A DNA stretch of 62,750 bases from Rhizoclosmatium globosum (Eukaryota; Chytridiomycota; Chytridiomycetes; Chytridiales; Chytriomycetaceae), in the NCBI GenBank assembly GCA_002104985.1, contig MCGO01000217.1, forward strand, positions 1 to 62,750. The letters are read 5' to 3'. The translations under genes were made by a program, and so were the position numbers. The notes beneath the pieces are model-generated. The model had not been told where the DNA came from. It did not search any database and was given only the letters and a program-made list of their open reading frames with translations. How positions within the stretch are numbered: the stretch's first letter is position 1; each line of letters starts with the position of its first letter. This document shows positions 21,797 to 32,937 of the stretch, piece after piece.

Positions 21797-23145
21797 CTAA
21801 AATGACGGCAGATGGGAGACGCAGTGCAAAGCCTGCTGGCGGACACTGTCATGTCCAACAAACTTGCTCTTGACATCAGAAAGCTTGAAAGAATACACAA
21901 CAGAAGAATCCACGGATGTATTCGACTCGATTTCCTTCTCTTCGACCTTCATCAACTTATTCAGCTTGATGACAATATCCATCGTGTCATACTGCAAATC
22001 GTTTGAGAAATTCGTCCCAACTCCATACAAGAATCCTTTCGCAGTGGGCAGGCCTTTTTCCTTATCGTTCACCCACGAATCCTGAATAACTGCAACTTTG
22101 CTTGGATTCAAGGAGTTTGAAAACATGATCATCTTGGATTCCAAGTGCTCCACAACAGACAATCCCAAATCCCCAAGAATCGACGCAATCTCCTGAGTAT
22201 AACGCAATTCTTCTCCAGAATCACAACGATAATGGATTCGCGACTGAAGAGAAGAATCCAACGTCTTGTATGCCATGAAAAAGACACGAGTCGTGAAGAC
22301 ATCAGTGAGGGCGAACACAGACTGGTAGACAGACAACCACAATTTCAAAGAAGTGGCAATAGAAGCAACCAAGGAATCAAGAGTAAGCACCGAAGGATCA
22401 TTGACGCGCTGCAATGATTCAAAGAACATAAACCATTCATGCGCACATGTCCCACGGGGAGGAGTATTGTTCCGCTTTGATTGAAGAACATTTGAAGTGT
22501 ATACTGGAGGAGAAATCGGGGATTCGTGAAGAGCATTGATGATAAGGAAGTGAGTACGCTGGTTGAATCTCCGTCTTGTCCCGAATTCCACCACCGTCGC
22601 CTTAGCAGCGCCGTACACGTCAAGTTTCGATTGAAGAGTCGACAGAACGCGTTCGTCACTGGGTTCTTCACGGACTGCCAAGGTGTTGCAGAACTCAACG
22701 ATAATGGCCATAAACGGGACTTCGAGAAGGATGGTGTCAAACCACGTCCCAGTGTACTCCACAATCAGATGATCGTCCCACTTCACTGTAACCTCCACAC
22801 TACGTCTCTGAACCAGCCGATCGCAATACGAACTCAACAAACTACTTTGATCATCGCTCACAATCTTATTGAGTTCCTCGCGAATGTAGTTGACATCTCC
22901 TTCTTCAAACTCAAGCGCCACATACGAATTCAAAATGCTCTTGAGTGCTGTGATGGTGGGTCTCTTTCTGGCGGACTGAGGGAGGATAACAGGCCATCTA
23001 CTTTGCCCTTTCTGTCAGCGAACTTGTATCCAACGTGTTGATCAGAGTACCCCGTGGAGAATACCGCGAATTGCATGGTAAATTTATACCAGTCGTTGTC
23101 GAGTAGGTCGGCTCGCGACAGTGGGCGAAATGTTCCAAAACTCAT
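21797..23145 (-). CDS. Nicotinate phosphoribosyltransferase
   Basis: The first step of NAD salvage from nicotinic acid (Preiss-Handler pathway), like yeast Npt1. ATG 23145 begins MSFGTFRPLSRADLLDNDWY and continues KFTMQFAVF. The catalytic parts are clear: YTGTWFDTILLEVPFMAII, VVEFGTRRRFNQ, GTCAHEWFMFFESL, ALTDVFTTRVF, HYRCDSGEE and YGVGTNFSND. It ends SHLPSF at 21797, about 440 residues. Between YKFADRKGK and SARKRPTITALK the frame changes. This can be solved by a 26-nt GT-AG intron at 22976-23001, phase 0, or by one missing base as elsewhere in the window. In most fungi the family motif is GTxAHEW; here the variable residue is Cys. Confidence 0.9.
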
Positions 23146-23830
23146 CGCAGATACGTGATTAATAAATATTGGAGACAACCCTCTCTCCTCTCCTTTCTCT
23201 TATTTCTCTAGTGTAATTATTGCGATGGAACCCTTGTTTTTCCTTCTAGAAAACAGACTGCGCCAATTCAACACCATATCCACCGAAGGCGACCGCTTTC
23301 TTTTAAGTCGATCTCTCTGACAAGTACTCTTCTTTCACATTATGCCTAGGTTCTGTGAGCTGGCGACATAAACGCAATTTACTCCCACAGTCTCTGTATG
23401 TACGTACTATGGATGAAGTCCTTTCGAACAGCATCTTGCTCACTATAATTCCAGTCTGGTTACAGCAATATTATTCTCGTCTTTGCTGAACTGCCAGTAC
23501 CAACGCGCTTGGGTGGAGGGCAAATATTTCCATCAACCCATTCTCTTTATTTGGAGACGAAATCTATCTGTTGCTTGAATCCTTACGCTTCCAGGCTATA
23601 TAATTATGATTTCGATTGATCCTTCAAATATGTTTTGACTTCCACTCCTGCGGCCAATGACTTATGTCAAATAATATCACAATGAATTTTGAATGATTCC
23701 ATATTATTCCAATTTGGTTGATATTGCTATTTGCTATCTTATATCTTCTGCTGTATATATCTTCTTCTTCCGCAAATGCTATGAGCTATTTCTTCTTCCA
23801 TATTTCCACTGAACATCCTTTTTTCATCAA
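23146..23830. other. Intergenic stretch, nothing recognised
   Basis: About 0.7 kb of AT-rich DNA between the nicotinate phosphoribosyltransferase start and a zinc-finger frame. It holds the promoter of the former. An upstream exon of the zinc-finger gene could lie here but none could be placed. Confidence 0.4.
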
Positions 23831-24334
23831 ATGCTCACGGACATCCTTCCAACTCACATAAACGAAGTTGGCGCCACACACAAGGCAAAAAACACATTCA
23901 AATGTCTCCAATGTGCAGCCGGGTTTAACATGAAGTCGCACCTAAAACGGCACATAGAATCAGTGCACTTAGGACGGATTCATTCAATGACAGCGAGGTT
24001 GACTGCCTCCCTTAAGACAGGTGACAAACATTTCCTCTATATATGATAAGTCTAATACATCTCAAACTAATCAGGAGGCATGTTTGGTGCTTCTGTAACT
24101 CTCCCCGCCATTCCCTGCAAGGCAACTGTCAAATACATCCGAAAGAATGCGACGCTACCACCGTTGTTGTTGTACTCAAAATCGTTCAACGCACATATAC
24201 GTCTCCTTGAACAGAAGTTACATGACCAAACGTCAACCATCTACAGAACGTACGACTCTGATGATAACCCAACGTACTGGCGCGGTCCGAAAGGATTAGA
24301 AGGACATGGACCGTCGTGGAATGCCTGTGAATAA
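23831..24334 (+). CDS. Single C2H2 zinc-finger protein
   Basis: Exon 1 (ATG 23831) contains one C2H2 finger: FKCLQCAAGFNMKSHLKRHI followed by ESVH, with the C-x2-C-x12-H-x4-H spacing of a DNA-binding finger. A short intron (donor GTGACA after about 24020, acceptor at about 24074) keeps the frame into exon 2, which has no known domain and ends at 24334. The product is about 150 residues. A lone finger in such a short protein, with no clear upstream exon, makes it either a fragment of a larger transcription factor gene or a lineage-specific regulator. The true start may be in an undetected 5-prime exon. Confidence 0.5.
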
Positions 24335-24388
24335 TGAATAATCGATCCAATATTATCCTTCAATAAAGTGTATTCATTATCGCCCGCA

Positions 24389-24500
24389 CACTTTGACACC
24401 TTGATTCCCAATTGTCAGAAAACTCAAAACACGCGTTTTCAATCAAAATTCAACACGCTCAAGCTGTGTGCTTATGCTGAGATATGTGTATTCTTTGGTT
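24389..24500 (+). repeat. Direct repeat, copy 1 (about 112 bp)
   Basis: This copy runs from CACTTTGACACC to CTTTGGTT and is highly similar to 24962-25080 in the same orientation, with a few substitutions and small indels. It includes the near-palindrome AAAACACGCGTTTTC and the segment CAACACGCTCAAGCTGTGTG. No coding frame is shared by both copies. Confidence 0.75.
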
Positions 24501-24961
24501 ACTCTCCGAAACATCATGACAGCCGCAGCTTTTCCAGCGAGTTCCAGTACCCCACTCTCCACTCAACCACCACTCAACAATAAAATAAAACTCTTTTGCA
24601 CGTTTATAACGTGCTGCCGTGCCGTCAAAAGAAGCGAACGAGTTCAAAGACATTAAACTGCCAACAAAAGATCATGATCACTCGCTCTCTGTTGTGACTC
24701 ACTCCGGCTCACATGGCCTGCTGGTTGTGGGATTCGTTCCTGGAACTATCCCATGAAACCGTTCGCGCTGTAACCAACTCGGCCATGATCCTCATACTAA
24801 AAACAGTGAATCCTAACCCACGACGTTTCTATTCTAACTGCAAACTAACCTCAAAAATACCTTTTCTTGCCATTTGTTTTTCGAAATTCTTCTACGCTTT
24901 GCTGGACTTTTCGGTCCTTTTGAAAACACTAGCACAAAACATGTGTTTCCAAGAGAGAACC

Positions 24962-25080
24962 CACTTTGACACCCTTGATTCCATGAATAATTGTCAGAAA
25001 ACTCGAAAACACGCGTTTTCATTCAAAATTCAACACGCTCAAGCTGTGTGCTTATGCTGAGATAGGTATTCTCTTTGGTT
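24962..25080 (+). repeat. Direct repeat, copy 2 (about 119 bp)
   Basis: This is the second copy of the repeat at 24389-24500, starting CACTTTGACACCC and ending CTTTGGTT. The copies are about 570 bp apart, direct, and flank 460 bp of unrecognised sequence. This arrangement could be a small non-autonomous element with direct terminal repeats or a segmental duplication. No target-site duplication was seen. Confidence 0.75.
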
Positions 25081-25283
25081 GCAGTCAGTTATGCCCAAAA
25101 AGTGCCTCTTTTTTATGTTTTGGGTGTGCGCTAGTCTGGATGAAAATCATACTTTGAGAAATGGTAACTTCATTTAAATAAGCAAAAAGGATGTTTCAGT
25201 TGAAAAGGATCAAAAAGGGGGGAAAGAAGAGACGTGTTATGAAGAAGAAGTAACTAGAATATTTCCCGCGATTGATTTCTCAT

Positions 25284-28244
25284 TTACTGAGCAGCATCAC
25301 CATGAGCAGAGTGTCCCTTGCGCTTCTTGTTCAGGAGCCACCAAGCCGCCATCTTTTGCTTTCCATCCAAAATTGGAACGGCCTCGGACACGTCAAAGTC
25401 AAACACATCTTGAACAAGCTCGTATGTTGGTCCAGAGACGTGGATTTCCATTGGTCGTGAAGTCTGTTCCATCTGTCCTGTGATGGTGACAGTGTCTCCG
25501 AACAATGAGTACCTGTGGGGTAAATCAGTAAAAACGCGTTAAGAAGGAATTTTTCGTTACTTTGGCATAGCTGGGTTCGCGACTCCTCCAACGGCTGGTC
25601 CAACGTGAACTCCGATACGCATTTGGATGTGGTCGGTGATTTGGTCGGACATGTCGAGGTTGCGGACGATTTCCATGAATCGTTGAGCGCACTCAATCAT
25701 ACTGACGGCAAAGTCCTTTGGAGTTGACGTTTCTTGTGTGTTCAAACCGGCGACGACGTTGTAAGCGTCACCTGTGGGAGAAAATGAATTAGTGAGTGTA
25801 AATCATTGGAAGAGGAAGAAAAAAGTTTTTACCAATGGTTTCCAGTTTGTAGAGGTCTTCAAAGGAGTCAATGACTTCATCCATTTGAGAGTAAAGTCTG
25901 TTGAGCAAGGAGACGACTTGCTTGGCAGAACTCTTGAACTAATGGAGGTATTAGTTCCTTGTAACTTTGGGCTCAGAAATAGAGTGAATTACCTCAGATT
26001 GGTGAATGACACAATATCGGCAGTCAAGAACGCAAGACATTTGAATGGTCTTGGCTCTACCGCAGCTCCAGTCTTCATGACTCAGCAACGAATTTCTCAT
26101 TGCAAAATTAAGATTATTCTAAATAAATAGAAGCGCTTACGGGAGCATTCCATATAAACGCTCGTTTGATGCGGCGTTGTCTTCTCGGCCTTGCTAGATG
26201 ACTTTTGGGTCTCTTCGAACTGTTGCATCTCGATTTCTTGTTGAGCCTTCAACTTCTTGATATCTGATGAACAATTTAGTCAAGTCGAAAATAAAGTAGT
26301 AACGAACCAGCCTCTTGAGCAGTCAAGATGGACGCCAACACCTTCTGTTGCTCAACACGACGAGCATCACGAGCCTTAGCGTTCTGGTGCTTCAACTTCT
26401 TGACAGCAGCCTTATGAGCCTTCTTCAAAGTCTCAAACAAGGCCATCTCACGAGCACGAGCCGCCTCAACATTAATATCATCAACAACAACTGGAGCAGT
26501 GCTCTCGTCTTCAGTGTGCTCCAAATCAGTTTCATCAAGAGGCTCAAACAAGTCCGAAGGGATTCTGTTCAAAAGCTCAGCCTCCTTGGCGTCGTAGACT
26601 GGTCCCTCAGTGGGCAAGCCAAGACGAGCCATGTGGGCCTTGAGGTATCCGATTTCTTTGGTCCAGAACTCCTTTTCGCGTCGCTTGGCCTCGCGTTGTT
26701 CCTTGTGAGCGAGGACTTTGGCTTCCTTGCGTTGACGCTCGCGGACGCTGGCGGCCAGTTGGGAGACGTTGCGCTCGTTTTGGCTGCTTTGGAGGGACAT
26801 GAGTTTCATGCTGATTACGTTCTCCTCAGTGTCAGCTTGTTGCTTGAGGTGGTCCTCGAGGGCTTGTTCTTTGGCGGTGTGCTCTGAAAGGAGTGCTTCG
26901 TTTTCATCAATGATTTCGAGCTCGCAATCGAGGTACTAGATTTGTGGTGGTTAGAAGGGAAAGAAAAGAAAAGGTTGACTTACTCTTGAGATGTACTTTT
27001 GCTGGAGAAGGTGAACTTCACGCATCTGTTCAATCTCCTTTTGGTTGCGAACCAACTGAGCCAACACTTTGGCGTGGTGAATTTTGGCTTCCTACTCACT
27101 CGCAGTTAGTAACATAATATGTGAAAGAATATCTGAAAAAATACCTTGGCCTTGAGAGCCTCAGTTCTCATGTTCTCTTCAGCAGCAGTCTTGTGGTTGA
27201 AGTCGAGACCCTTCAAAATGATTCTGATTTCTGGGTCCTCAACTTCGCGGAGTGTAACGTTACGGGAGAGGTTCATCTTCTTCAATTTACGGGCGTGGCT
27301 CTCTGTGGATTATAATGAAAGTTAGTTAAACAGCAAATTGTGGTAGTGACATTGTTACGAACCAGCAAGGGCCTTGCGTTCACGTTCTTGACGAGACTCA
27401 ACACGAGCAAGGTATTGCTAAAAGCCGGAATTAAGCAATCGAAATATAAGATACTTGTTTTTAATACTTACACGAGCAGCATTTCTTCGCTCTTTCATAC
27501 TATTTGTTTCATCGGTTAGGAAAAATCGTTGTCACAATGACAAAAGAAAAAGATTTTTACATTTGCTTTCCACACTTGATTTTTTCTGCTGCGATTGTGT
27601 TCTACAATGGGGCAAGAGAGAATGTGGTTAAAATTGTGATGTTGAATGGGAGCAAAAGTAAGGCTTGCTTTACCTGGTCACATTGAACTTTCAAACTCTT
27701 CATCTCGTTGATGATGAAGTTGAAAGTTCTCTGGTCCTCCTCAATAGACTTTTGGGAGGCCGCCTCTTCAATCTAATATAAATTTTAGGAAGGTGGGGTT
27801 AAATTGGATGGTGTGGGGGGTAATGTAAAATTGTGTTTGACGGCTCTGTTCGGTTCGCTTACGCATAATATAAAAACCAAAAGGATATCGCTTGTTCCTC
27901 GCAATCAAAAAAAGATTCAGCTCGTTCCTCGCCACAAGAGGACTCCTCTCGTTCTTTCCATTGAGTTCCCAAAAATAGAAAACTAAACGTACCTGTCTCT
28001 TTTTCAAGTTCTCTTGCTCTTCATCGTGGATCTTTTCCAGGAAAGCGGCCTCAGCAAGGAAGGATCGCTCCATGTAGAGCTCGTCCGTCTTCCAGTTGTT
28101 GTAGCGCTCGGCGTGCTCAAAGATGAACTCGATATTCTCGTGCTCGAGTTCAATGTTGCGGACAATCTTGCTATCATCGAGACGTTGGTTGTCCAAGTAG
28201 TCAAGGGTCTCTTTGTCAATCAGGCTTTGCTTAACGGTGGCCAT
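25284..28244 (-). CDS. Coiled-coil class III nucleotidyl cyclase (guanylyl-type)
   Basis: More than ten exons give roughly 800 residues with no membrane segment. ATG 28244 begins MATVKQSLIDKETLDYLDNQ. The first 600 residues are highly charged helices (LDDSKIVRNIELEHENIEF, REKEFWTKEIGYLKAHM, DIKKLKAQQEIEIQQ-like) typical of long coiled coils. The catalytic domain follows: FLTADIVSFTNL with the first metal Asp, KLETIGDAYNVVAG with the second metal Asp, MRIGVHVGPAVGGV, and MPKYSLFGDTV. Glu in LETIGDAY is the guanylyl-type purine selector, and Ser replaces the usual Cys in KYSLFGD. After GDTV the normal N-T-A-S-R is T-I-T-G-Q, so the Asn and Arg that stabilise the transition state are missing. 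One base seems lost near 25995 (FTNL/EFKSSAK). It likely makes or helps make cGMP as part of a dimer. Confidence 0.85.
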
Positions 28245-28476
28245 GTTTGCTATGTTCAGGGCGTGGAAGGAGGGAAGAAAGTGGGAGAAGCGATTGGAGT
28301 GAAGATTTCCTTTGTCTTGGTGAAAATCGCAGAAAATAGAATTGTTTTCAACTTTGTCTCTGGGTCAGGTCGTTTGTTTCGATTGTGTCAATTGAGGGGG
28401 CAGAAATTGAGAAGATGAATTGGGAGCGAGTTCAAAGTTTGGTTCTTGATGTGGAGTGTTTGAAATCACAAACAAA
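28245..28476. promoter_or_regulatory. Shared divergent promoter, cyclase and MBL-like gene
   Basis: The cyclase start (minus, 28244) and the MGNLSS start (plus, 28477) are 232 bp apart head to head. No motif could be assigned. Confidence 0.4.
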
Positions 28477-29466
28477 ATGGGAAACCTGTCATCCACAGTC
28501 GCGCCTCCACCGAAACTTGAGCAGATCGCACCAGACTGCTTCCGACTGCGTGTCGTAAGCAGCATTCTTCTCTACTAGCAACGTTGTTTAAACTTCTTCC
28601 AAAAGCCGTTCTACATCTTCTTCTTTGATGTTGGAACACATGTCAACTTTATCCGGCTTTCGAACGGCCGCTTTCTCGTTCTTTCCGCGGTCGAACTCAC
28701 CGAATCAACGCAGGGACAAGTTGACGAACTGACGCGCGGCGGTGATTTGATCGAGGCCGTTGTTGCCACGAATCCGTTTCACACGACGGCCTTTGCGCAG
28801 TGGGCCCAGGTGTATCCGCGCATCGAGAGCGAGGGCCGCCTCTTTGGAACGCCGAGACACCTGCGAAACCTGCCTGGTTTGAAGTGGTGCGTCTCTCTTG
28901 GTCTTGTCTCAACTCTCAAGTACTGATGCGTTATATACTCTAGGGCTGGCTCAGTCGAGGATCAGAGCGTCAGAGACTTGTGGAAGGACGAGGTCGAAAT
29001 GCGCATTCCTGCAGGCTGCGAATTCAACAACCCAACACCGGAACTTACGAACCACTTCAACGGCATCGTTGCTTTCCACCGTGCGAGCAAGACTGTCATC
29101 TGTGTATGTATACTTTCTTTTCTCTTGTTTGATCTTATACGTGAAACTCTACAGGATGACGCGTTTGCTGTCTCAAATCCTTCTCTCCTTGACTCCTTCT
29201 CCTCCTGCTTTGCAGTCCAGCCGCAATCCATCACATTCCATCCTTCCATGCCCAATCAAGCTCTTTACAAAACTCCAAAAGCTGCACGGCAGTTTTATGA
29301 CTGGGTTATTGAATTGACGCGTGATTGGGATTTTGATAATATGGCAAGCGCTCATGGAAGCTACATGATTGGTGGTGCGAAAGAAGCTCTCTTGGATTGT
29401 TTGGAAAAGGCTCGCAAAAGTTTGAGTGATCACTCTGTTGCAAATGGAGGGGATCCTATTTTTTGA
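28477..29466 (+). CDS. Putative metallo-beta-lactamase-fold (DUF4336-like) protein
   Basis: ATG 28477 begins MGNLSSTVAPPPK, a possible N-myristoylation site. The second exon (joined as RLRV/PFYIFFFDVG after about 70 nt) runs FIRLSNGRFLVLSAVELT, VVATNPFHTTAFAQWAQVYP and GTPRHLRNLPGLKW, then two more exons to the stop at 29466, about 280 residues. The pattern of a strand, then NPFHT in place of the HxHxDH metal motif, then a WAQVYP helix and a GTPRH strand is that of metallo-beta-lactamase relatives that have lost most metal ligands. Substrate and activity are unknown. Further motifs include FNGIVAFHRASKTVI and a C-terminal helical tail with HGSYMIGGAKEAL. No frameshift was found. Confidence 0.6.
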
Positions 29467-29988
29467 TTACACTTTTGTTGCATATGTCCTTTTGTATTGA
29501 TTACTGTATTGTGTGTGTGTTAGTATCTGATTGTGTCAATAATATTATGCGTTTTTGCATTGTTTCATTGTACCCACACAAAAGATTCAACTTTTTTATT
29601 CTGCGTTTATCACTTCCCAACATTATAGCTGTCATGTCCGTACACATTGAGTTGAGAACATGGCGGACTAGGTTTGGTGTTCTACTTCACTCAATTGACT
29701 CAATTCACTCAAACACAATTCAAAAAAATAATAAATAATAACCTTTTGAAAAACAATAAAGCTTTAGAGGAACAGTGAAGCTACATGAAGTATAAAGACA
29801 ATCTTGCCTCAATTGAATTCCACAAACACAAAAACAATTCTAGCCTCAAAACCCCCAATATGCACTCCTTCAGCATGATTACTACTTTGCTTGCGCCATC
29901 TTTGCCCAAGGCAATCCACAAGACGACAATTCTTATCCAGACCCATATCCATACCCACAAGACAACCTCTCACAAAACGACTACACAG
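29467..29988. other. AT-rich intergenic stretch
   Basis: About 0.5 kb of AT-rich DNA with CA- and TTG-rich simple runs and no supported gene. It lies left of the first MITE-like element. Confidence 0.45.
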
Positions 29989-30206
29989 TTCACGGTATTT
30001 AGTGTCCATGAATAATTAGTGTCGATTCATAATTAGTGTCGTCGACACTATTTCATGTGTGGATCAGCTGCAGTGTTACTTGACTTGAACATACTTTACT
30101 GTCTATTCATAAGTAGTGTTGACGACACTATATCCTGTGCCGACCTACTTATCAAGGGGTTTTGGTTGACACAGTAAATAGTGTCGTAAACACTAAATAC
30201 CGTGAA
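29989..30206. mobile_element. MITE-like element 1 (218 bp) with 17-bp terminal inverted repeats
   Basis: The ends are perfect inverted repeats: TTCACGGTATTTAGTGT at 29989 and its reverse complement ending at 30206. Inside are further inverted copies of AGTGTCG/CGACACT, including the 17-base palindrome TAGTGTCGTCGACACTA. No coding capacity exists. Small size, terminal inverted repeats and AT-rich content are those of a miniature inverted-repeat transposable element. A clear target-site duplication is not visible. Confidence 0.7.
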
Positions 30207-30884
30207 TGGTGTGCCTCACCAAACCAGAAGCATCTCGAGCACAAGCAAAATGCAGCAACTCAAACTTTGCCGTATGTGCATCCCATGCCGCGTAAGACCG
30301 TCCCCCAAACTACTTGAACCAAGGCGTAAAAAGCAAATGCGCAAACCTTGCAAACTACGCGTGTCAGCATTACATTCCTGGAACTTGGAATTTGGTGGGA
30401 TGAGAAGCTTGACTATGCAGCGCGTAATGATTGTTGACTCTGTCACACAAATTCTGGAGCAGGTACTTCTTGAAGCCAGAACCTGTATTTGAGTAAGAAG
30501 TCATGCAGAGCTGCTTATTCTGGGTGGTGGGTTACAGAGGAGGCAAAGGGAAATCCTTCACAAGCAGGGCATTTCAAGAATGTTGTGGGGCTTTCTTTTG
30601 AGGCCAAGAAGATTGGGTGTGGATCTTCGAATATTGGACGGGGAGCAACTGTTTGCAACTATGGTTTTTAGTTCCACTTTCCTTTTTAATACTTTAACAT
30701 AACTATAAAAAAGTTGACATCCTTTTTAGCTTGCTAAAAGCTAGGATTGGTTTTTCTTGGGGTATATGTTACTTCCCAAGGTCGAATTTAATTATTAATT
30801 CAAAAGAAATACAAAAAAAACAAAAAAAAAACAAACTGGAAAGGATAGAGGAAAGAGCATAAAGAAAGCCCCTTTCAAGTGATT
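30207..30884. other. Spacer between the two MITE-like elements
   Basis: An open frame on plus (30202-30492) overlaps the end of element 1 and lacks any domain. The rest carries T- and A-runs, including two tracts around 30808-30832. Nothing else was recognised. Confidence 0.45.
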
Positions 30885-31226
30885 AGGGGTGGTCAAAGTT
30901 GGGTGTTATGGACGATTATCAAAAGTGCGAAAAGCAGAGTTTCAAAATGTCCAAAATCTGCTTTTCAAATCCAAAAGAGAACCTCTACCACACTTTTCAA
31001 TTCCAATTGTGGGAACCGCTTTTGAGGTTCCCAATTTGATTTCACTTTTCACCACTAAAACCGCTATGAAGAAACACTTCAAGACACTGTGGTTAGAAAC
31101 TGCAACTCTGACCATTCCTATCCACAGGCCTTGAACCTCCACTTTTCAAAATGATTAAACTTCTCTCTTCAAACACCCCAATCTTCGTTTTTCATTTTGT
31201 CAAATTTCTCAACTTTGACCACCCCT
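30885..31226. mobile_element. MITE-like element 2 (342 bp) with 17-bp terminal inverted repeats
   Basis: Perfect inverted repeats AGGGGTGGTCAAAGTTG (30885-30901) and CAACTTTGACCACCCCT (31210-31226) bound the element. A 3-bp direct repeat ATT flanks it on both sides (30882-30884 and 31227-31229), consistent with a target-site duplication. There is no coding capacity. A 3-bp duplication is typical of PIF/Harbinger and CACTA relatives, but assignment needs a parent element. Confidence 0.75.
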
Positions 31227-31482
31227 ATTGAGAGTGAACATGACCAAAAAGTGTTGAGATGTTAAAGTCAAAGAACCCTGGAAAAACACAATACTGGGAA
31301 TGAATTTCCAAAAAACCGCCTGCGGCACAAGTTCTTTTGCCTTGTTTGGTAACTACCATGTAGTGGTCTCCACATCTGTTGGGTTCACCTTTGAATTTCA
31401 GAAAGAAAAAAAGGAGTTGCATCATAACTTCCCTTTTCTTTATTGCAAAAGCCCAGCCCAAGTATCCAAAGCATTGATTAAA

Positions 31483-32937
31483 TTAATCAATAATAATTCT
31501 GCCATCTTCATCCTTCTGAAATTTTTCCAACGCAGCCATGCCATCCATCACCTGAACACGAACATCCTTCCCCTTTATGTTCAACACAAACACTTCAGCC
31601 TTTTCAATTACGGCTGATTGAACCTTCATCTTCTTCTTCACTTGGAGCTTCTCCTCATCTTCCATTTCTGATTTGTCCCTGCCATCATCACTGACTTCAA
31701 CTATGAAACTGTTTTTGACTGCGTTCCTTTTCTTTGCAACTTCTACAGATGTCAAAAAGAAGTCTGCATTTTGTGCAGCAAGAAAATTAATGATTTGATT
31801 CATAGTTCCAGCCAATCCCTTCTTGCCCTTCACGCCTTTTCCCTTGCCAGTATCAGATATGTGAATTGTAATGAACTTGTTCAGCCACTTAAGAGTGTCT
31901 ACCATATGGGACTTTCCAAACTTTTCAAATTGCAGAATTCGATCATATTTTCCATCACAACGTGCACTAAACACATCAACAAGTAGTTGATGAAATCTCC
32001 TGCAAGGCACATTAATGAAACTAACCATTTTGATTGCTACTACTTACATTGCACACTTCTCCATTATAAAACTAATCTTCTCAAACTTGTTTGTCATTGA
32101 TTCCAGATGCTCAACATACAGTTTGCAATCAGAAAACATTTTAAGCTTGTCAATAATTGCTTCAACGTGGTTGACTGCGTTTTTAACACTTCTGGAGACA
32201 GTGTTAAGTGTTGCACCAGTAGCTGCCTTACGACCCTTTTTAACCTCAGGAGCACTTGAACCTTCTTTTGGAGGATACGCCATAGTGTATTGCTTTTTTA
32301 CATAGTCTTCAAATTCATCCCATGACATTTCCGGTTCAACATAAAGTCTGATTTGAACAATTTAGGGAATCCAATAATTCAAAGTTATTGGAAGTCACAA
32401 ACCTAATCCACACCATACAAATGTAAAACAGCGCCCCACTAACTTCCTTATACTGTTCAAGAATACTTTTTGCACATTTCTTTGCCACCTCCATAATGTC
32501 CACAACAGCCAGTTTGAAGGCTGCTCCTGCCTCCATATCCTGCACAATAGGTCCAGAACTTGCCAGCATAGTAACAAGCATTGTATTAGCAGCCAATCCA
32601 GTGTTTTTCTTAATGTCCTGGTATTCAACAACAAATCCTGTTGGTACATTTTGATACACTTGCAAGATGGATTCAAAAGATGGTGTCTGGCGACTCTATT
32701 GTTGCACTGTTAGATCATTGAGTGTATGATCTAAATACTCACAACACTTGCAGCCTCCTCATCTTCCCTCTCCAATTCTTCTGTGTCCTTGTCGACTGCC
32801 TGGTCATTGACATTGCCGTTTGAAGGAGCTCTGTCACCCTCCCTCAATGCACTTCCACTTACTTCTTTGGTGTTGTAAATCATTGCACTGGAGGTATCAG
32901 GTATCTTTGACGCTGGCACAGCCTTTGGTGTCTGCAT
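31483..32937 (-). CDS. Hypothetical four-exon protein in a MITE-containing island
   Basis: ATG 32937 starts MQTPKAVPASKIPDTSSAM. Four exons join cleanly through three GT-AG introns (donors GTGAGT, GTTTGT and GTAAGT) to about 435 residues ending at 31483. There is an acidic N-terminus (TEELEREDEEAASV), then helical stretches (VEYQDIKKNTGLAANTML, MEVAKKCAKSILEQYKEV), a Lys-rich middle (EVKKGRKAATGA) and a C-terminal part with KGKGVKGKKGLAGTMNQI and DEEKLQVKKKMKVQSA. No known domain was recognised. Good splice sites and no frame damage argue for an expressed gene. Its AT-rich setting between a MITE-like element and orphan frames suggests a recently arrived or fast-evolving gene. Confidence 0.5.

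Noticed and set aside
22526..23041. A 171-codon plus-strand frame
   Set aside because: It is antisense to nicotinate phosphoribosyltransferase motifs such as VEFGTRRRFNQ.
29989..31226. A single larger transposon bounded by both inverted-repeat sets
   Set aside because: The two terminal repeats are unrelated in sequence and each pair is self-contained, and no transposase frame lies between them.
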